A stretch of 6,539 nt of DNA from Hyphomicrobiales bacterium (GCA_003133345.1 PKXB01000047.1:4802-11340), one strand, 5' to 3'. Counted from the stretch's first letter, positions 1 to 5,508 are shown. Program-made: numbers and translations. Notes: generated from the sequence alone by a model not told the origin.

Positions 1-209
1 CGCGTATTGCGGTGTGGGCGTCGTTCCTGCGCCCCCATCACCCCCTGCACCACCGCCCCATGCGTGCCGACCGGGACGCGGTTGGCGAGATCGACGATGT
101 CCAAATTGGGCATGCGGATGCCGCCGCTGGAGACGGCCTGGCCGATACTCTCCGTCTCGGTGGTGCCGTACAGGCGGACCGAGTGGCGCAAGATCGCTGA
201 GCGCGCCAT
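1..209 (-). pseudogene. Decayed C-terminal fragment of an L,D-transpeptidase (YkuD) gene
   Basis: Read on the minus strand this stretch translates, without a stop, into a recognisable end of a YkuD-domain L,D-transpeptidase: VRLYGTTETE at 150-179, SIGQAVSSGGIRM at 111-149, and LDIVDLANRVPVGT at 63-104. Active members of this subfamily normally read HGTTEP...SIGQxVSSGCIRM, where His and Cys are catalytic. Here the His position is Tyr (codon 168-170) and the Cys position is Gly (codon 120-122, GGC instead of TGC), so the enzyme would be dead. The N-terminal two thirds of the domain are missing: an ATG at 207-209 opens directly into the end of the fold. Past VPVGT, where family members usually finish, the frame runs on to the window edge with unrelated residues. 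I call it a gene remnant. A short translated product cannot be excluded but would not be a working transpeptidase. Confidence 0.75.
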
Positions 210-222
210 ATTGGCTGGCGCG

Positions 223-252
223 TTATTATTGCTTATGCCTTCTTGCTAATAC
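223..252 (+). promoter_or_regulatory. Possible promoter of the patatin-like gene
   Basis: An AT-rich patch between the YkuD remnant and the patatin gene contains TAATAC at 247-252, close to a -10 box, and TTATTA at 223-228 as a poor -35 box with 18 bases between them. Transcription would start near 259, leaving a leader of about 13 bases with the ribosome binding site. The -35 match is weak, so this is a guess from position and composition. Confidence 0.25.
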
Positions 253-261
253 TTCAAGAAC

Positions 262-265
262 GGAG
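262..265 (+). promoter_or_regulatory. Ribosome binding site fixing the TTG start at 272
   Basis: GGAG at 262-265 lies six bases before TTG at 272-274. No ATG or GTG codon lies upstream in this frame at a usable distance, and the protein motif that forms the oxyanion loop begins only about ten residues in, so the TTG is the natural start. Confidence 0.6.
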
Positions 266-271
266 ACTTGA

Positions 272-2728
272 TTGCGCGAAAAGGAACTTCGTATCGCCCT
301 TGTCTGTTTCGGCGGCGTCTCGCTCGCTGTCTACATGCATGGGATCACCAAGGAGATCTTGAAGTTAACCCGCGCGTCGAGCGCTCTTCATGCCATCGCC
401 AATCGGGCCGCGCGCTCGACTGCAACATTTTTTGACACGCGCGACAGCTCCGATCCCGAATACGACACCGAAACGATCTATTTTGATCTTCTGCGCGACA
501 TCGGTCGAACGGTTGAGCTGCGGGTCATCGTCGATATCGTCGCGGGAGCCTCTGCGGGCGGAATCAATGGCATTATGCTGGCACGGGCGTTGAGTCACGA
601 CCTGTCCATGGGTCGGCTGCGCGACCTCTGGCTCGAGAATGCCGATGTCACCGAACTCCTCGCACCGGAAGCGAGAGCGCGCAGCTGGAGCAAGTGGCTG
701 CTTCGACCGTTCTTCTGGGCGGCCCGCATGGCAGGCCGGGAACTCATCAGCGACCCGGAGGTACGAACCAAGCTGTCGCTATTCATGCGGTCGCGCTGGT
801 TCCAGCCGCCGCTCGACGGGCTGAAGATGGCCGCATTGATGTACGATGCAGTCAAAGCGATGGACCCGCTACGCGAACCGGCATCGTCCCTTCTTCCATC
901 GGGTCAGGGGCTCGATTTGTTCGTGACTGTGACGGATTTCTATGGCTCCCAGCAGCTCATGCAGATTCACGATCCGCCCGTTATCCACGAACGAGAGCAC
1001 CGTCATGTGCTGCATTTCAAATATCGCCGCAGCACAAGCGGAGCCGCCGACAGCGATTTCGACCTCGCCAATGCACCGGCGCTAGCGTTTGCCGCGCGCG
1101 CAACGTCTTCCATTCCTGGGGCATTTCCGCCGGCGCGAATCCTGGAGATGGACCAGCTGGTCAGAGCGCGATCGGACGTCTGGCCACGCCGTTCGGAGTT
1201 CATAGCGGAAAATTTTGAGCAGTATGCCCAGATCAATGTTGATGCGGCTTCCGTTCCGTTCATTGACGGCAGCGTCTTAAACAGCAGACCGTTCCGGGAG
1301 GCGATCACGGCGATCCGCGGCCGCCCCGCCTATCGGGAGGTGGATCGCAGGCTGGTCTACATCGATCCGAATCCGGCGCCAGCAGGCTCACCCGCGCATC
1401 ACGGCATGCCGGGGTTTTTCGCGACGCTGAAGGGCGCGCTGTCAGACATTCCATTGGCTGAACCTTTGACGGATGAGCTAAGTTGGATTGTCCGCTTCAA
1501 CGAGCGGGCGCGCCGGCTCAGCGCCATCGTCGAAAGTGCGCGTCCGCATATCAACCGACTCGTCGCCGAGGTAATGGCCACCGACCGCAATGAACGGGTC
1601 AGCGAAGATCGCATCCGAAGCTGGCGCGAACAGGCCAATAGCAAGGCGGCGCGCGATGCAGGCTATGCGTACGAAGCTTATGTGCGCCTCAAACTCGCCT
1701 CGGCGCTCAGCTTCGTCAGCAAACTGATCACGGACATCCGCGGCGTGCGCCCGGGATCGCCGTTCGCACGGGCCATCGCGGAAATCGTCGACGCCTGGGC
1801 AATCCAGGCCGGCGTGACATACGAGCCCACGGACAGCAGATCGCTACAGGCGGAAGTTTCGACCGATTCTGAAATCCCATCGAAATGGGTGGCGTTTCTG
1901 CTGGCGTTTGACGTCGAATATCGCAAGCGTCGGCTGCATTTTCTCATTGAAGGTCAGAACCGGCTTTATCAAATGCTCGGTTCTCAAGGGTTTGAAGATC
2001 TCGATGCCGCTGCCGTCGATCGGCTCAAGCGCAAGTTCTACGAATGTGTCGAGACGCTAGAACGGCGGGAGGAAGCGACATCCCTCAATGCCGCGACCAG
2101 GAACCTGGTCGAGGACATCTTCCGCTCGGCGCCATCGCCGACCGAGGTGAGGGAGATCGCAACCTATGCGCAATCATTCGCTGCGCAGCACAAAGATCAA
2201 CTTGATCTGCTGATCGCGCAGCTTGGTCCGGATATCGACCTCAAGTCCAGTACACGCGACATCGATGCTCTGCTGGCTGAAACCGAGGGCTGGCCGTCCG
2301 GCGGGCGGCACGAGGTGCTGGTGAATTATCTCGGCTTTTCGTTCTGGGACGTGCTGACGTTTCCGGTCGTGCCGTCGCGGGAGGCCAGCGAATTCAATGA
2401 AATCCGCATCGACCGGATCAGTGCACAGGACGCCAGCGGGATCGAGCGGCTTGGGGCTTTTCGCCTGAAGGGCACCACCTTCAACCAGTTTGCGGCGTTT
2501 TTGTCGCGCGCGTTTCGCGAAAACGATTACCTGTTAGGTCGTCTGCATGCGGTCGATCGTTTGATCGATATCGTCTGCGACGCAGCCGGCCCAGATGCTC
2601 AGAGTCGAGCCGCGGTGGCCGCGCTGAAGAAGAATGCCATCCTTCGGATTCTAGATGGAGAGAAAGCGCATCTGCCCACGTGCGAGAAGATGATCGCGGA
2701 GCTTCGTGCCGCACTCGAAGCCAATTAG
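272..2728 (+). CDS. Patatin-like phospholipase/acyl hydrolase, DUF3376 type
   Basis: An 818-residue protein with a complete patatin catalytic core. The oxyanion loop is GGVSLAVYMHG at residues 14-24, the nucleophile elbow is GASAGG at 92-97 with Ser94, a typical patatin block ATSSIPGAFPP lies at 277-287, and the catalytic Asp is D332 in IDGSVLNSRPF. A conserved RLVYIDPNP follows at 360-368. The C-terminal part matches my memory of the DUF3376 'patatin-related protein' family: YLGFSFWDVLTFPV at 686-699, FNEIRIDRIS at 708-717, then FLSRAFRENDYLLGRLHAVD at 743-762. Patatins use a Ser-Asp dyad to hydrolyse acyl esters of phospholipids or other lipids; the substrate here is unknown. No signal peptide or membrane helix is visible, so a cytoplasmic or membrane-peripheral location is inferred. 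The region 400-680 is helical and charged with no motif I recognise. It starts with TTG and appears monocistronic, with repeats downstream. No cyclic-nucleotide synthase gene is next to it, so a CBASS role is not supported. Confidence 0.9.
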   Translation: MREKELRIALVCFGGVSLAVYMHGITKEILKLTRASSALHAIANRAARSTATFFDTRDSSDPEYDTETIYFDLLRDIGRTVELRVIVDIVAGASAGGINGIMLARALSHDLSMGRLRDLWLENADVTELLAPEARARSWSKWLLRPFFWAARMAGRELISDPEVRTKLSLFMRSRWFQPPLDGLKMAALMYDAVKAMDPLREPASSLLPSGQGLDLFVTVTDFYGSQQLMQIHDPPVIHEREHRHVLHFKYRRSTSGAADSDFDLANAPALAFAARATSSIPGAFPPARILEMDQLVRARSDVWPRRSEFIAENFEQYAQINVDAASVPFIDGSVLNSRPFREAITAIRGRPAYREVDRRLVYIDPNPAPAGSPAHHGMPGFFATLKGALSDIPLAEPLTDELSWIVRFNERARRLSAIVESARPHINRLVAEVMATDRNERVSEDRIRSWREQANSKAARDAGYAYEAYVRLKLASALSFVSKLITDIRGVRPGSPFARAIAEIVDAWAIQAGVTYEPTDSRSLQAEVSTDSEIPSKWVAFLLAFDVEYRKRRLHFLIEGQNRLYQMLGSQGFEDLDAAAVDRLKRKFYECVETLERREEATSLNAATRNLVEDIFRSAPSPTEVREIATYAQSFAAQHKDQLDLLIAQLGPDIDLKSSTRDIDALLAETEGWPSGGRHEVLVNYLGFSFWDVLTFPVVPSREASEFNEIRIDRISAQDASGIERLGAFRLKGTTFNQFAAFLSRAFRENDYLLGRLHAVDRLIDIVCDAAGPDAQSRAAVAALKKNAILRILDGEKAHLPTCEKMIAELRAALEAN

Positions 2729-2730
2729 CG

Positions 2731-2809
2731 CGTAGGGCGAATCAGCGCGGTGTCATCCGCCATTCTCCGAGAGACCCGCGGATTACGCCGTCGGCTAACC
2801 CACCCACCG
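2731..2809. repeat. Degenerate intergenic inverted repeat (Bradyrhizobium-type)
   Basis: Immediately after the patatin stop, a left arm starting cgtagggcgaatcagcg and a right arm gcggattacgccgtcggcta read as imperfect reverse complements around a short centre. The same 'tagggcg...ggattacgcc...ggctaaccc' wording recurs in the repeat at 6353-6423. I recognise it as a dispersed intergenic element common in Bradyrhizobium and Rhodopseudomonas genomes; its function is unknown. When transcribed it could fold and act as a 3' end structure for the patatin mRNA. Confidence 0.6.
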
Positions 2810-2849
2810 CCTGCATCGCACCGAATGTGTTAGTCTCCCCCCTGCTCCC

Positions 2850-2967
2850 TTCCGACGAAAACCCCGCCGTCGGGGTCTTTTGGATCAACGAGGCCGGCTA
2901 TCCCACGCTGCTGAAAATCTTCGACGACGGCGACACGATGCCGCGCATAAACTGCAAGCTCGGATTT
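2850..2967 (+). other. Short coding-like stretch, possibly a gene fragment
   Basis: In one plus-strand frame this stretch reads GVFWINEAGYPTLLKIFDDG followed by DTMPRINCKLGFC, with codon third positions mostly G or C as in the real genes around it. There is no start codon with a ribosome binding site, the N-terminal side runs into a terminator hairpin, and the C-terminal side runs into repeat sequence. I do not recognise the protein. It may be a leftover of a lost gene or chance. Confidence 0.2.
2861..2881 (+). terminator. Probable intrinsic terminator downstream of the patatin-like gene
   Basis: A perfect six-base stem, accccg (2861-2866) and cggggt (2871-2876), closes a four-base loop and is followed by ctttt. 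It is preceded by a run of A, so it could also work in the other direction for the minus-strand gene ending at 3060. It lies about 130 bases beyond the patatin stop; the short stem and T run make it a moderate candidate. Confidence 0.45.
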
Positions 2968-2988
2968 TGCTGCTTACCCCCTCCCCAA

Positions 2989-3011
2989 CCCTCCCCCACA
3001 AGGGGGGAGGG
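2989..3011. repeat. GC hairpin repeat (ccctccccc / gggggaggg)
   Basis: A nine-base perfect inverted repeat, ccctccccc at 2989-2997 and gggggaggg at 3003-3011, with loop acaag. This is a dispersed palindromic element familiar from alphaproteobacterial intergenic regions. When translated it gives the spurious peptide PSPTLPHKGGG that is often misannotated as a protein. It sits just downstream of the minus-strand gene at 3060-3302 and could protect or end that transcript. Confidence 0.65.
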
Positions 3012-3059
3012 AGCAGGCTGCGGCGAGCGTCTCAGCCCACCCACCGCCTGCACCCGCAA

Positions 3060-3302
3060 TCAGACCGCTGCAATTCGAAACCAAGGCAATTCGCCGAGCG
3101 CAGTCAGCATGGCGGCGTTCGGACAATAAGCGCGCCACGCCACGTCGGCGAAATCGTCCGCCAAGCCCGCCTCGCAGCGGTCGCGGTCTTCGCAGAGCAC
3201 GCAAAGCCACTGAAGTTCACCGAATGTAATGGGATCAAGGCGGGCGATCTCATCCTGATCAAGCTGAAGGGCCAGCATCCGCCGGGAGAGGAGATCGGAC
3301 AT
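3060..3302 (-). CDS. Small four-cysteine protein, DUF6455 type
   Basis: An 80-residue protein whose core LDPITFGELQWLCVLCEDRD (22-41) and C-terminal YCPNAAMLTALGELPWF (59-75) match my memory of the rhizobial DUF6455 family. Four cysteines, C34, C37, C43 and C60, form a CxxC-x5-C-x16-C pattern that could bind a metal or an iron-sulphur cluster; this is inference, since the function of the family is unknown to me. No signal peptide or membrane segment is visible. The ATG at 3300-3302 is chosen because AGGAGG sits five bases upstream; a GTG at 3315-3317 would add five residues but would place the Shine-Dalgarno sequence inside the gene. It is transcribed alone, divergently from the L,D-transpeptidase gene. 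A FixK/FNR-like box at 3432-3445 lies about 130 bases upstream and suggests oxygen-responsive expression. Confidence 0.82.
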   Translation of the reverse strand: MSDLLSRRMLALQLDQDEIARLDPITFGELQWLCVLCEDRDRCEAGLADDFADVAWRAYCPNAAMLTALGELPWFRIAAV

Positions 3303-3307
3303 GGCTG

Positions 3308-3313
3308 CCTCCT
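3308..3313 (-). promoter_or_regulatory. Ribosome binding site AGGAGG of the DUF6455 gene
   Basis: The minus strand reads AGGAGG, then CAGCC, then ATG at 3302-3300. This near-perfect Shine-Dalgarno sequence at five bases decides the ATG start over the in-frame GTG at 3317. Confidence 0.8.
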
Positions 3314-3407
3314 GCACGCACTTCGACGCGGCCTGCGGAGGTGCCGTGGCGAAGGGCTGATGGCGATCAGGCGCCGCGGCGCTTCCTTGGACCTACATGG
3401 ATAAAAC

Positions 3408-3420
3408 CGGCATAATGCCG
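3408..3420. promoter_or_regulatory. Perfect 13-base dyad, possible operator
   Basis: CGGCAT-A-ATGCCG is a perfect inverted repeat around a single A. It lies between the FixK/FNR-like box and the start of the minus-strand DUF6455 gene, next to TTTTAT (minus strand, 3401-3406) which could serve as a -10 box. Its position fits an operator overlapping a promoter. I do not recognise the binding protein. Confidence 0.4.
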
Positions 3421-3431
3421 TGTCGCGCGCA

Positions 3432-3445
3432 TTGATCTAGATCAC
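3432..3445. promoter_or_regulatory. FixK/FNR-type binding site (anaerobox-like)
   Basis: TTGATCTAGATCAC matches the TTGAT-N4-ATCAA pattern bound by FNR/FixK regulators except for the last base; TGATCTAGATCA inside it is a perfect palindrome. Its centre at 3438.5 is about 35 bases from TTTTAT on the minus strand (3401-3406), three bases longer than the ideal class II arrangement for activating the DUF6455 gene. On the plus side no -10 box stands at the matching distance, so I assign it to the minus-strand gene. Confidence 0.5.
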
Positions 3446-3481
3446 GGCGCTCGAAAATTGCGGAAGCTGACGGGCCGAGCG

Positions 3482-3495
3482 GAAAAAGCTTTTTC
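3482..3495. repeat. Perfect 14-base AT palindrome
   Basis: GAAAAAGCTTTTTC is a perfect 14-base palindrome in the divergent intergenic region, 100 bases before the L,D-transpeptidase start. It could be a protein binding site, a short hairpin, or an A-tract that bends DNA. Nothing in the sequence decides among these. Confidence 0.4.
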
Positions 3496-3534
3496 GTCTC
3501 ACCTAAACGCGGGGGCTCTGGCCGCGTTTCCGCC

Positions 3535-3562
3535 TTCGCCTACTTTACGCTTGCTGTAGAAT
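3535..3562 (+). promoter_or_regulatory. Possible promoter of the L,D-transpeptidase gene
   Basis: TAGAAT at 3557-3562 resembles a -10 box, with a poor -35 candidate TTCGCC at 3535-3540 sixteen bases earlier. Transcription would begin near 3569, about 26 bases before the TTG at 3595. If correct, the ATG at 3568 would be at or before the transcript's first base and could not be used. Confidence 0.3.
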
Positions 3563-3583
3563 GTCGGATGATTCGTTTCGTGC

Positions 3584-3588
3584 GGAGG
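3584..3588 (+). promoter_or_regulatory. Ribosome binding site GGAGG favouring the TTG start at 3595
   Basis: GGAGG at 3584-3588 is six bases before TTG at 3595-3597. The upstream in-frame ATG at 3568 and GTG at 3580 have no comparable sequence at the right distance, so this site decides the start of the L,D-transpeptidase. Confidence 0.65.
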
Positions 3589-3594
3589 AATAGT

Positions 3595-4815
3595 TTGCCA
3601 AGAGCCGCAAGCATCAAGCAATTGCTATCGCAGCCGGCGCTGGCCGCCGGGCTCGCGCTCTTGCTGGCGTCGAGCGCGCCGGCAGGCGCCGGTTTCTTCG
3701 ATTTCCCGAACCAGCCGCGCTACGAAAATCCAAACGCGGAGCCCCCGCGCGCGGCCAAACCGGATCGCAAGCCGCATCGCGAGGCCATGCGCCACGACGG
3801 CAAAGCGACGCGTGAGCAGCCGCCCCCGCAGGGCCCGTTCCAGATCGTCGTCGACATCGCCAAACAGCAGGTCGCGCTCTACGGCCAAGACGGCTTCATC
3901 GTGCGGGCGGGAATTTCCACCGGGATGCCGGGGCACCCGACGCCGATGGGGGTCTTCACCGTCATTTCGAAGGCCAAGTGGCATCAATCGAACATCTACA
4001 GCGGCGCGCCCATGCCCTATATGCAGCGCATCACCTGGTCCGGCATCGCGATGCATGCCGGGCCGCGGCCCGGCTATCCGGCCTCGCACGGCTGCATCCG
4101 CCTGCCGGAAGATTTCGCCATCCGGCTGTTTCACACGACCAAGGTCGGCGCGCGGGTGATCGTGACGCGCGAGCCGGCGGCACCGGTCGAGTTCGCGCAT
4201 CCCAAGCTGTTCGTCCCGACAAAGCCGGCGGAGAAAACGCTGGCGTTTGCCGCCGAAACGACCAAGGCCGTCAGCGGCGCCGATGCTCCCGGCGCTGCCC
4301 GGCCGGCCGCCGCGACGACGACCGACGTCACCAGCATAATGGCGGTGCCGCCGCTCGAGCAAAAGCCGGCGAGCGGGCCGCCGCGCGCGATATCGGTGTT
4401 CGTGAGCCTGAAACAGAGCCGGGTCTTCGTGCGCCAGGGCTTCGAGGCGCTGTTCGACCTGCCAGTGACCATCGCCGAGCCGGAGCGCCCGCTCGGCACC
4501 CATGTTTTCACCGCCATGGCGTTGAAGGATGATGGCAAAGCAATGCGCTGGACGGCGGTGTCGATCGCGAGCGGCTACCGCCATCGCGTCAGCCACGCCG
4601 ACAAGCGGCATCACGGGCGCAAGACCGCGGAGGCCGATGAGGCCCAGCCGGTGGCCTCGACCGCCGCCGCGGCGCTCGATCGGATCACGCTGCCGGGCGA
4701 GGCGATCGATCGGATTTCCGCGCTGCTTTTGCCCGGCTCGTCGCTGATCGTGTCGGACAATGCGCTCAGCGACGAGACCGATGCCGACACCGACTTCATC
4801 GTGCTCACGCCCTAG
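3595..4815 (+). CDS. Exported L,D-transpeptidase (YkuD domain) with a degenerate C-terminal half
   Basis: A 406-residue envelope enzyme of the YkuD family, which forms 3-3 peptidoglycan cross-links or attaches proteins to peptidoglycan through a catalytic Cys. From the TTG start, residues 1-32 form a signal peptide (hydrophobic GLALLLASSAPAGA); a Pro/basic linker follows to about 80. The YkuD domain spans about 82-190: QIVVDIAKQQVALY, GISTGMPGHPTPMGVFTV, MHAGP with His154, and SHGCIR at 164-169 with Cys167. The active site is complete. After an Ala/Pro/Thr-rich linker (200-262), residues 266-309 (ISVFVSLKQSRVF...PLGTHVFTAM) resemble the start of the YkuD domain again but never reach an HGC motif. 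The tail LPGSSLIVSDNALSDETD (377-394) precedes the C-terminus. A nine-residue longer form from ATG 3568 is possible; the ribosome binding site favours TTG 3595. The gene is a single unit, and its stop overlaps the stop of a YkuD remnant on the other strand. Confidence 0.9.
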   Translation: MPRAASIKQLLSQPALAAGLALLLASSAPAGAGFFDFPNQPRYENPNAEPPRAAKPDRKPHREAMRHDGKATREQPPPQGPFQIVVDIAKQQVALYGQDGFIVRAGISTGMPGHPTPMGVFTVISKAKWHQSNIYSGAPMPYMQRITWSGIAMHAGPRPGYPASHGCIRLPEDFAIRLFHTTKVGARVIVTREPAAPVEFAHPKLFVPTKPAEKTLAFAAETTKAVSGADAPGAARPAAATTTDVTSIMAVPPLEQKPASGPPRAISVFVSLKQSRVFVRQGFEALFDLPVTIAEPERPLGTHVFTAMALKDDGKAMRWTAVSIASGYRHRVSHADKRHHGRKTAEADEAQPVASTAAAALDRITLPGEAIDRISALLLPGSSLIVSDNALSDETDADTDFIVLTP

Positions 4816-4909
4816 CGGCTGAAGACGGCCTGGCCGATGCTCTCCGGCTCGGTGGCGCCATGCAGGCGGAAAAAGTGTCGCGGCCGTCGCGATAGAGATC
4901 GAGCGCGCT
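4812..4909 (-). pseudogene. Frameshifted fragment of an L,D-transpeptidase (YkuD) gene
   Basis: On the minus strand, 4874-4909 reads SALDLYRDGRDT in one frame and 4818-4871 continues in another as FRLHGATEPESIGQAVFS. Together they rebuild the familiar YkuD stretch ALYLYRDGRDTLFRLHGTTEPxSIGQAVSS, broken by one missing base in the A run at 4870-4874. The match stops just before the catalytic GC residues; a stop (TAG, 4812-4814) follows after Arg. The His of HGATEP survives but the Cys part is absent, so this cannot be an enzyme. Over 57 bases it is about 86% identical to the remnant at 1-209 (8 mismatches), showing the same subfamily. It belongs to a different YkuD subfamily from the intact plus-strand gene that ends at its boundary. 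Confidence 0.72.
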
Positions 4910-4919
4910 GTCGCAAGCA

Positions 4920-4946
4920 AAAGCCCGGGCCAGCGGCCCGGGCTTT
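4920..4946 (-). terminator. Strong intrinsic terminator of the phasin gene, probably bidirectional
   Basis: A perfect 12-base stem, aaagcccgggcc (4920-4931) and ggcccgggcttt (4935-4946), closes a three-base loop. On the minus strand it is followed by a run of four T counting the stem end, 40 bases beyond the phasin stop. On the plus strand it ends in ttt, about 105 bases after the L,D-transpeptidase stop, so it can serve both convergent genes. Confidence 0.85.
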
Positions 4947-4985
4947 GCATCGATTTGAAAGCTGGCGTCAGCTAAGCAGGACACC

Positions 4986-5435
4986 TCACGTGTGAGAACC
5001 TGCAACCGCCTTGGCGGCGCCGGCCTTGAGCGGCTCCGCCGTCTCAAGCATCACCTTTTGGCTTAGCGCGGTGAGTTCCTTGGTCTGCTCGGACAGGACT
5101 TCGAACTGCTTGCGCGCCTGTTCGGTCGACAGTCTAATGAACTCCGACGGCGACTTCACGCCAAGGAGCTCGTTTGCAAAGTCGAAGGCGGCGTTGCTGT
5201 TGGCGCGAGCGAACTCGATCACCTTGGCGTTGCTGTCCTTGAACCCTTGCGCGGCTGTCGCACCGGCGTTCTGCATGACGGTGGACGCTTCTGCCGTGGC
5301 CGCGCTCATCTTATCATAGGATGCCTTGGCTTGCGCGGTCCCTTTGTCGGCCATCTCACGGATGGCCTGCGGGGTTCCCATCTTCGTAGCGCCGGCGAAC
5401 TTCGTGCCGGCCGCTGTGGTGTTGGCTTCTGTCAT
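4986..5435 (-). CDS. Phasin family protein (polyhydroxyalkanoate granule-associated)
   Basis: A 149-residue, Ala-rich, mostly helical protein. The C-terminal core SPSEFIRLSTEQARKQFEVL (95-114) followed by SEQTKELTALSQKV (115-128) is the typical Phasin_2 signature, and the middle segment (30-92, with DKMSAATAEASTVMQNAG and NAAFDFANELLGVKSP) also fits the family. Phasins coat polyhydroxybutyrate granules in the cytoplasm and control their size and number; some also act as general stress proteins. No Cys, signal peptide or membrane helix is visible, and the length is normal. The frame stays open 53 codons further upstream, but the ATG at 5433-5435 is chosen because AAGGA lies eight bases upstream and the extra residues look like translated leader. 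It stands alone, divergent from the membrane protein gene at 5698, and ends at a strong terminator. No polymerase or regulator of polyhydroxybutyrate synthesis is adjacent. Confidence 0.93.
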   Translation of the reverse strand: MTEANTTAAGTKFAGATKMGTPQAIREMADKGTAQAKASYDKMSAATAEASTVMQNAGATAAQGFKDSNAKVIEFARANSNAAFDFANELLGVKSPSEFIRLSTEQARKQFEVLSEQTKELTALSQKVMLETAEPLKAGAAKAVAGSHT

Positions 5436-5443
5436 AGTACTTA

Positions 5444-5448
5444 TCCTT
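5444..5448 (-). promoter_or_regulatory. Ribosome binding site AAGGA of the phasin gene
   Basis: AAGGA on the minus strand ends eight bases before ATG at 5435-5433. It supports the 149-residue phasin over longer forms in the same open frame. Confidence 0.65.
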
Positions 5449-5508
5449 GGGGCGGTTGCTATTGAGAGCCTCCGTACGCCGCCCTGGACGCTGATCCGGC
5501 CTCTCTCC

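Larger units (their letters stand above)
2799..3052 (+). repeat. Pair of 17-base direct repeats (2799-2815 and 3036-3052)
   Basis: The sequence cccacccaccgcctgca occurs exactly at 2799-2815 and again at 3036-3052. The two copies bracket the terminator, the coding-like stretch and the GC hairpin. The first copy overlaps the end of the inverted repeat at 2731-2809. They may be pieces of the same dispersed repeat family instead of target-site duplications; no transposase or terminal inverted repeats lie between them. Confidence 0.55.

Noticed and set aside
272..2728. Patatin effector of a CBASS-type defence system (CapV-like)
   Set aside because: The protein is far longer than those effectors, belongs to the DUF3376 type, and no cyclic-nucleotide synthase or accessory gene is adjacent.
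2799..3052. Insertion sequence bracketed by the 17-base direct repeats
   Set aside because: No transposase, no terminal inverted repeats, and the repeats look like parts of dispersed intergenic elements.
2880..3404. Open frame of 174 codons on the plus strand through the intergenic region
   Set aside because: It contains PSPTLPHKGGG, the typical translation of the GC hairpin repeat, lacks a ribosome binding site, and overlaps the better supported DUF6455 gene on the other strand.
3625..4950. Long open frame of 441 codons on the minus strand opposite the L,D-transpeptidase
   Set aside because: The composition is Arg/Gly/His-rich as expected of a shadow frame in high-GC DNA, and the plus strand has a clear signal peptide and SHGCIR active site.
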